Positions 57,242 through 64,000 of a DNA stretch of 64,000 nt are shown one piece after another. The notes beneath the pieces were generated by a model. That model was not told where the DNA came from and did not search any database. It saw only the letters and a program-made list of their open reading frames with translations. A program made the position numbers and the translations under genes. Position 1 is the first letter of the stretch; every line of letters starts with the position of its first letter. The stretch lies in contig NC_087070.1 of assembly GCF_963678635.1 (NCBI RefSeq), positions 8,406,539-8,470,538 of the forward strand, written 5' to 3'. Origin of the DNA: Symsagittifera roscoffensis. Lineage: Eukaryota; Xenacoelomorpha; Acoela; Convolutidae.

Positions 57242-59292
57242 ATGGCATATTTATGTTTTGGGTAGTATTTTATTCAATCAAATTTTGGTGGTTATTTCTT
57301 TAGATTAAGCAGAAAAGATTCAGAAGTTTAACTCTCAGCACTCACTAAGATAAGTATCATTTCAAAACCAATTCCATTCTTGAACGTAAGTATCATTCTT
57401 GAACAAGGTTTTTTCAAAATTTACTAGACGAATAAAAAAAACATCAGAATAAATATTATAACGATCTGCTTCTTTTTTTTTACAAAAATCTTTCAAAAAG
57501 TTCAAATATGAGGTTCGCTGTCCAATTTTTCACGAAACTCGTTGAAAAAAAGCGTTACTAGAAAGCACAAAAAATTGTGCTGAAAAGTTTTTGTTGTTTA
57601 GAATTCTTCCGATTACCCTAGAAAGCCTGAATCGAAATGCTACAGGCGTTGATTAAAGTTCCGGTTGTTTTATCCAGCCCAGTTGCAATTTTTATTAGCC
57701 GTATTTTATAGAACTTTTGTATTACCTGTCAAACACCAGTATTTTTCTTCAAGTTAAGATTTCAGAACCGAATTTAGTAAAAAACATAGATGTTTGAAAA
57801 AAGTTATACAAATTAAGAAAAATACAAAAAAAACTGATTAAAACTGTTGAAAACTTTTTTGCCCTTTCGCATCCATTGATGACGGTTTAATACAAATTAC
57901 TTAATCATAATCTGTGATACAAAATTTGTCATGCCGACTGCTAAAGCTATGACAGACAGGATGTCTGATATTCATAATTACCCTTGTAAAACCCCTCGTT
58001 ACACCATAAAAATGATGCTTAGATGATGCAAAGACTTGAAGAGCATATTTTTGAAATATTTTTGAAGAAAAAACGTCTCACGATAAAAAGTACTTCGAAT
58101 CTCAAGAGTTGTAAATGATTGGCAATGTTTACTGAAAACTATCCCATTAAGAGAAAACTGGATCAAAAGGTAATTTTTTTTCCGCTTCGACTTTTTGAAA
58201 CTAAGCGTCATTTAGGTTTGTTGAGATTTTCACAGAAGCTCAGTTTGTTTTGGTTTCGTTTTTTGGCATATATGGCATATTTATGTTTTGGGTAGTATTT
58301 TATTCAATCAAATTTTTGTGGTTATTTCTTTAGATTAAGCAGAAAAGATTTAAAAATTTAACTCTCAGCACTTATTAGGATAAGTATCATTTCAAAACCA
58401 ATTCCATTCTTGAAGGTAAGTATCATTCTCGAACAAGGTTTTTTCAAAATTTACCAGACGAATAAAAAAAAACATCAGAATAAATATTATAACGATCTGC
58501 TTCTTTTTTTTTACAAAAATTTTTCAAAAAGTTCAAATATGAGGTTCGCTGTCCAATTTTTCACAAAACTCGTTGAAAAAAATCGTTACTAGAAAGCACA
58601 AAAAATTGTGCTGAAAAGTTTTTGTTGTTTAGAAATCTTCCGAATTCCCTATAAAGCCTGATTCGAAATGCTACAGGCGTTGATTAAAGTTCCGGTTGTT
58701 TTATCCAGCCCAGTTGCAATTTTTTATTAGCCGTTTTTTATAGAACTTTTGTATTACCTGTCAAACACCAGTATTTTTCTTCAAGTTAAGATTTCAGAAC
58801 CGAATTTAGTAAAAAACATAGATGTTTGAAAATAGTTATACAAACTAAGAAAAAATACAAAAAAACTTATTAAAACTGTTGAAAACTTTTTCCTCTCTTC
58901 GCATCCATTGATGACGGTTTAATACAAGTTACTTAATCATAATCTGTGATACAAAATTTGTCATGCCGACTGCTAAAGCTATGACAGACAGGATGTCTGA
59001 TATTCATAATTACCCTTGTAAAAACCCCTCGTTACACCATAAAAATGATGCTTAGGTGATGCAAAGAATTGAAGAGCATGTTTTCGAAATATTTTTGAAG
59101 AAAAAACGTCTCACGATAAAAAGTACTTCGAATCTCAAGAGTTGTAAATGATTGGCAATGTTTACTGAAAACTATCCCATTTAGAGAAAACTGGATCAAA
59201 AGGTAATTTTTTTCCGCTGCGACTTTTTGAAACTAAGCGTCATTTACGTTTGTTGAGATTTTCAGAGAAGTTCAGTTTGTTTTGGTTTGGTT
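57242..59292 (+). repeat. Recent tandem duplication, unit about 1.02 kb
   Basis: Segment 57242-58255 (starting ATGGCATATTTATGTTTTGG) recurs at 58272-59292, an offset of 1030 bp, with only scattered differences. The unit has no recognised gene. Short ORFs in it are not conserved between the units. Confidence 0.9.
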
Positions 59293-59799
59293 TCTTTCTT
59301 CAAAGGAATTGAATAAAACTTAGGACGAAAAAATGACAATTGATCTCAAGTGAAACATCGTTTTTTTCGATCTATTAAAACTTTTTTTTCGATCAAAAAA
59401 AATTATTTTGTGCAAACATTTTGTTCTATTAAAGCGTAAGCGCCGATTCAAAATCCAAACTAAAATGAGGCATGGTCAAATTCCGTTTTGAAAAGAAGAA
59501 TGTTATTATCTGCCTCAAAATTAAAAACCCACTTCGTTGCTTTTTGCATTTGAAAGACTTCTAGAAAAAGTATTTTTAAACAGAATAATGAGCTGAAAAA
59601 TTTTACCGTGCTTTTTGAAAACAAGCTATTTGGTTTGAGAGAAACAATAAGTACCTTAGATGCAATTGTACCAGAGATGCGTTGCATTTATTCGATCCGA
59701 ATGGAAGAAGAAAAAACACAATCATCAGATTATTTTTTGAAAAGCGTTAGTTGATCACAAGTTATCACTTCATAAAAGTTTTTATTTTGGCTTAAGAGG
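59293..59799. other. AT-rich region before the second gap; nothing recognised
   Basis: No gene or clear repeat could be supported. Confidence 0.4.
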
Positions 59800-59999
59800 N
59801 NNNNNNNNNNNNNNNNNNNNNNNNNNNNNNNNNNNNNNNNNNNNNNNNNNNNNNNNNNNNNNNNNNNNNNNNNNNNNNNNNNNNNNNNNNNNNNNNNNNN
59901 NNNNNNNNNNNNNNNNNNNNNNNNNNNNNNNNNNNNNNNNNNNNNNNNNNNNNNNNNNNNNNNNNNNNNNNNNNNNNNNNNNNNNNNNNNNNNNNNNNN
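59800..59999. other. Assembly gap (200 N)
   Basis: A run of exactly 200 N, directly before a foldback repeat rich in AACCGCTCAAA units. The repeat probably caused the break. Confidence 0.95.
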
Positions 60000-60053
60000 C
60001 CCCTGGATGAACGTGTTCGTTCGAGTTTTGCAGAGAAGAGAAACGTTGAGTCT

Positions 60054-60316
60054 GGGACCTCGACCCGGGAAGACCGCTCAAAAACCGCTCAAAAACCGCT
60101 CAAATCTTGCTTGAAAAACCGTTCAAAAATCACCGCAAGAAATGAGCGGTTTTTTGAGCGGTTTTTTTAAGCAAGATTTGAGCGGTTTGAGCGGTTTTTC
60201 CAAAAAAAAACGCCTAAACCGCCCAAACCGCTCAAACCGCTCAAATCTTGCTGGAAAACCGCTCAAACCGCTCAAATCTTGAGCGGTTTTTGAGCGGGAT
60301 CTCGACCCGGGCAGCA
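60054..60316. repeat. Foldback repeat of AACCGCTCAAATCTTGC units
   Basis: Units AACCGCTCAAA(TCTTGCTTGAA) occur in direct order at 60075-60120, as reverse complement (AAGCAAGATTTGAGCGGTTT) at 60140-60200, and in direct order again to 60280. The block is flanked by near-identical GGGA(C/T)CTCGACCCGGG at 60054 and 60297. It would form long hairpins. Confidence 0.8.
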
Positions 60317-61908
60317 ATCAATGAAAAAACAAAATAGTCGAATATATTATATCTGGACATCTAAAATACATAAAAAGTTCGTATCTATATCAGTCCTGTA
60401 GCATGCACTAGACATAATAATTATGGAATAATTTAGATCTTGAGTCAGATATGATCAGACCTGAAGTACACATGGGACAGGCCTGACCATACCTGCTTGC
60501 AGGTTGTCAGTATGTGCATCAACAACAAAATAGAGCTTTGTAATTACTGTAATTCAATTCTAGACAACTAGGGAATCAAATTATGTAGCTTTTAAAAAAT
60601 TCGTAAGTCTTATTCTTTGTGGTAAGAAACATGCCGGCAACCTGCAACAAATTTATCCCAGGTTTTGGTCGAACTTTGTCAAGTGATTGACCCGCCTCGG
60701 TCGAAACAAAAATCGCAAATCTCCCCCCGGCTTAGTCTAACCCGCAATCAATAAAAAGAGAAAATAGTCGAATATATGCGCCAATTTTAGATGTTTAAAC
60801 GAACTATTTATAATATATTATAATGATAACATTTTTAGTGGCATTTCAATAAACTATAACTAATTGTAAAGGATTATGATTTTTCCAAAAATCTTTTATA
60901 ATCTCTTATAATCTCTGTAAAAAGTAAGAAATCAGTGAACAGTAAAAAAAAAACAGTAAGAAAGTAAACAGCAAACAATAAACAGTAAAAGATACCAACT
61001 GAAAAGCACACAAGAAAAACTAAAATAAAGCGAAATGAAGCGATGACGTTTGTTGAATAATAATGGGTTATCATTGATTAAAATGGAATATAATTCAATA
61101 AATATTCAGAAAATTTTTTCAAAAAATAATGGATTATAATCGGAGTAAAGTTTTTTTTGTTTCAAAAAATAATAAATTTATAGTAGTTAAAAAAGTAATC
61201 AACCCGTCCCGCGCGCGTAAAAGATCAAGTTCATACATGTTCTTAACCGTTTACCTGAGAGTAAAATCATGCTGTATTATGTATGACATATTGCAAGAAG
61301 GTAGATTAAGATGTGACTAGATCTACTTTTTAAAATGAAAACAAAAAAAATGTTTGAAACTTTATGACATTAGTTTTGTTATGTCAAAAACTGATAAATT
61401 CAATTTTGAAAACCTTGCTAATGTTGACTGAAAAACTGGGTTAAACAAAACCCAATTATCAAATTTATCATGCTTACTATTTAAATATTTCAAATCAATT
61501 TTACTACAAATTAATTATTTAAAAAAGTACTCAAAATTTTTTATCAATTTTATGAAGGATATCTTCAGCCACTCCTAAGTGAGCTGACATTATGTAGACG
61601 CTGAAACTCAATAGCTCTGATGAATGGTTCCATTCTTAAGTCCAGGCGATTTTTATTGGTTATTTTGACTTGAAACGTTTTCTGAGTGGCTCAACTTTGT
61701 CTTCTTTGGCTTCAGAAACGATATATGGGTTGTTAAAAGAAAGGTTTTTTTTCCAGAACATCGGCTTCCTAATCAATAATATCATCTTCATCACTCATGA
61801 TTGAAGCAGTCTACCACAACCCAGGATCAGGGGAAGCGAAACTATCAGAGCTTCGGTGTCACTTGAAGTTGGTTCTGACAGACTCGAATCGTCCTTGGTG
61901 CAGAGGGG
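60317..61908. other. AT-rich repeat-bearing region without genes
   Basis: It contains the 92-bp host repeat (60352-60444) matching 48281-48372. It also has two copies of a CGCAATCAATnAAAA...AAAATAGTCGAATATAT segment (about 60310-60345 and about 60744-60778). No gene is supported. Confidence 0.5.
60352..60444 (-). repeat. Uninterrupted copy of the host repeat hit by copy 2
   Basis: Its reverse complement matches 48281-48372 over its length and continues (GACTCAAGATCTAAATT) across the point where the LTR begins in the other copy. Confidence 0.8.
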
Positions 61909-64000
61909 TTATTCAATGACCACTAACTTGTAGATTGATTCGTGCCGACGTTGACGAGAACTGGCTGCCGTTTTGTAATGTCCGTACGCCCATGAATATA
62001 TACCATTTTCGGCGTAAAATCTCTTGTTGTCAAAAGGAGATAAAGCAATTTTGTGTAGTTCTTCAACAGAAAGAGCATGATTTCTACTTCTTATTGTTTT
62101 CAAATCAGTTCGAATACTTTTACCGTCAAACAACACTGATTTGAAACGATCATGGTGAAGAGTGGTCTTAACTGCTCTGTTCACTCCCTTGGCACTTTGC
62201 TTAGTCTTAGGGTTTTCACCATCGCTGTATGCTATTGAATATGCCTCCGAAAAACAGCTTCCGACAAAATACAACCACTCAATTCATCGGATAGTTTTAG
62301 TGGTATTTTTCGGTTTGACACATCGAATAGAAAATGATCTGTAGGATATGAACTGAAATCCATAATGTCTCTAAATTTAACTAAATCTTTATATAAGTCT
62401 CCAGTTTTAATCTCATAGAACTAGGAGTCCCGTCCTTGTACATTACTCCAGCGTTCGTGCCATACTGGGGAACAATTTTTTCATAATGAAATTTATATAC
62501 TTGCAGCTTTGAAATATCTAATATAGCTGCACCAAGATAGGTGGGTTTGTTCCAATTGATTGTTTTCTTGATTAATGTGACAGCCACTAAATTTTCTTTG
62601 AAAATCCTAAAATTGTTTAAATTGAATTTGTTACAGTAGAACTTAGCTTGCTCCTCATCTTTAACCATCACCAGTTTTTATCTTCGCCTCAAATTTTCCA
62701 CTGTTTTCCCAAAGTATGAATTGTTTAGAATTTTAAAGAACTTCTTATCAAACTCTGAGTTCTGAGGTCTTTGACGCATTTTCGTGTTTAGCACAAGCTA
62801 AGCAGCCATAAAATTTGATTGATAAAATTGAAGTACACGTTTAACTTTCTTGACTTTCAATCCTTGTTGAATCAAGAACTTGAGCATTGAATAATGATAT
62901 ACGTAGTTTTCTTTGTCAAAAAGAGTCTCCATCAGTTTTTCTGACTTTTCTGGTTTTGGATTAGTTTCCTGTTGATAAGCTGACAAGAATTAGCTGTCAA
63001 TAGTCATTTTTTCGGCAGCCAATGAGAAATCATTGTGAGCGTCCTGTAAGTTCTGAGGGTAGAACAAATTAACCATGACAAAATAGCCTTGCTTGTTGTC
63101 ATCGGATGTCTCCAAAATTTCATTAAGTGTTTTTTCAACCCATTTAAAATTTCCCGTAGGCATTTTTGTGCTCATGGTTCCTCCATAAAGATTTACAACT
63201 TCTAAAAGCCAGCCTTAGGAACAAGTTTTCGATGAATCGTAATCATTTAGATAAGGATTATTGGCTTTCATGTATCGTTTCTCGCCAATGCCGTCATGAC
63301 CACCGCGAATTGCTTTTCCACAGAAGAGAAGCATATCGATATCTGTGAGCAAATCGATTTCTGCTTTGGTTGTTTTGAGCATAGCATCCCATGATTTGTT
63401 TGGAGTACTGAAGTAAAACGATGGGTCAGGATCAAACACGTCTTTGAACAAGTTACGAAATTTCTCAAAAATGTCAGCAAGAAGTAATGTATCACACTTC
63501 AAATACAAATCATGATAGTCGCCAATGTTCTCACAGTGGAAAGTACACCAAACTTTTTCGCAGTCTTTACATCTTTTTTGTTAACATTTGTTTCACCAGA
63601 AAGAGTGTTGATCCAGTTTGGCCCAAAATGAGGCAAATCAACTTCCTTGAATTTATCAAACGAATCAATATACGAATAAGGGTAATTTCCTTTTTGAAAC
63701 AACAATAAATTTTCTGTCTCAAGTGGAAACTGTTCTTTCAGGAGTTTGAAATCCATATCATTTAATGACTAAGAAAGACTTTCCAAACTTTCAGGAAAGA
63801 ATATAAAGCTATCGAGAAATCTCATCTCTTCATACTTCGTTTTTACAGCTCCTTCTTTTGTCTTGTACTCGCCTACAGGCACATGTAGGCTAAATTACAA
63901 ATAATTTTCATCGGTACATGGCACAACTGTTAACTTCTTTTTTTCTTCCAATTTCAAGGTTGCTTATCGAGTGATGAGAGTCATAACGGCTCAAATTGGG
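61909..64000 (-). pseudogene. Decayed protein-primed DNA polymerase B of Polinton/Maverick type (partial)
   Basis: On the - strand, blocks typical of Polinton pPolB occur in the right order but in changing frames. First is an exonuclease-side segment (about 63600-63960) with at least two in-frame stops, then a PYSYIDSFDKF block (about 63670). Next come YLKCDTLLLADIFEKF (about 63465-63510), AWDAMLK- and LLTDIDM-like blocks (about 63330-63400), VNLYGGTMSTKMPTGNFKW (about 63140-63190), an FDKENYVYHYSMLKF block (about 62890) and NKPTYLGAAILDISKL (about 62520). A C-terminal ISLSPFD-like segment LSPFDNKRFY (about 62020) ends it. The acidic residue before NLYG and the D-x-D of the YxDTDS motif are replaced, so the polymerase centre is destroyed. 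Frameshifts lie near 63510 and between most later segments. The N-terminus runs off the right edge. These elements are endogenous virus-like DNA transposons. Confidence 0.88.

Overview
The window looks like AT-rich invertebrate animal nuclear DNA. Genes have small exons with GT-AG introns, one gene is a clear TMEM187 homologue, and most of the sequence is transposable elements and degenerate repeats. No bacterial operons, tRNA or rRNA genes were recognised. The species cannot be named from the sequence. Giant Ty3/gypsy elements are known from planarians (Burro) and plants (Ogre), so a flatworm-like host is possible but unproven.

The main content is two copies, facing each other, of a giant Ty3/gypsy-type LTR retrotransposon. 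Copy 1 (+ strand, 1-16514) is cut by the left window edge and ends in a 921-bp LTR. Copy 2 (- strand, 28153-48280) begins with a 922-bp LTR and runs into an assembly gap. Combined, they imply an element of about 24.6 kb: LTR, about 3 kb of leader, ORF1 of about 3200 codons (Gag with two zinc knuckles, protease, RT, RNase H, integrase and a C-terminal macro-like domain), a 0.4-kb spacer, ORF2 of 2981 codons (coiled coil, SGNH-hydrolase domain, then about 2400 unrecognised residues), a 0.8-kb 3' UTR and an LTR. The copies carry complementary lesions. Copy 1 has an intact ORF2 but two frameshifts in pol. Copy 2 has an open Gag-Pol with one nonsense codon before the macro domain, and an ORF2 with an in-frame 2.6-kb deletion plus a late frameshift.

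Between the copies (16.5-28 kb) lie an older related LTR interrupted by a deleted Mutator-like (MULE/FLYWCH) transposon with a perfect 9-bp target duplication, a three-exon TMEM187 gene (19086-20528), a dispersed repeat family, and about 4.6 kb of degenerate satellite with a higher-order duplication, ending at a 200-N gap.

To the right of copy 2 (48.3-64 kb) is AT-rich DNA with a probable five-exon gene containing two HYD1-like ADP-ribosyltransferase units (51471-53769), two sets of roughly 1.03-kb duplications, a second 200-N gap, a foldback repeat, and at the right edge a decayed protein-primed DNA polymerase B of the Polinton/Maverick type on the - strand (61909-64000).
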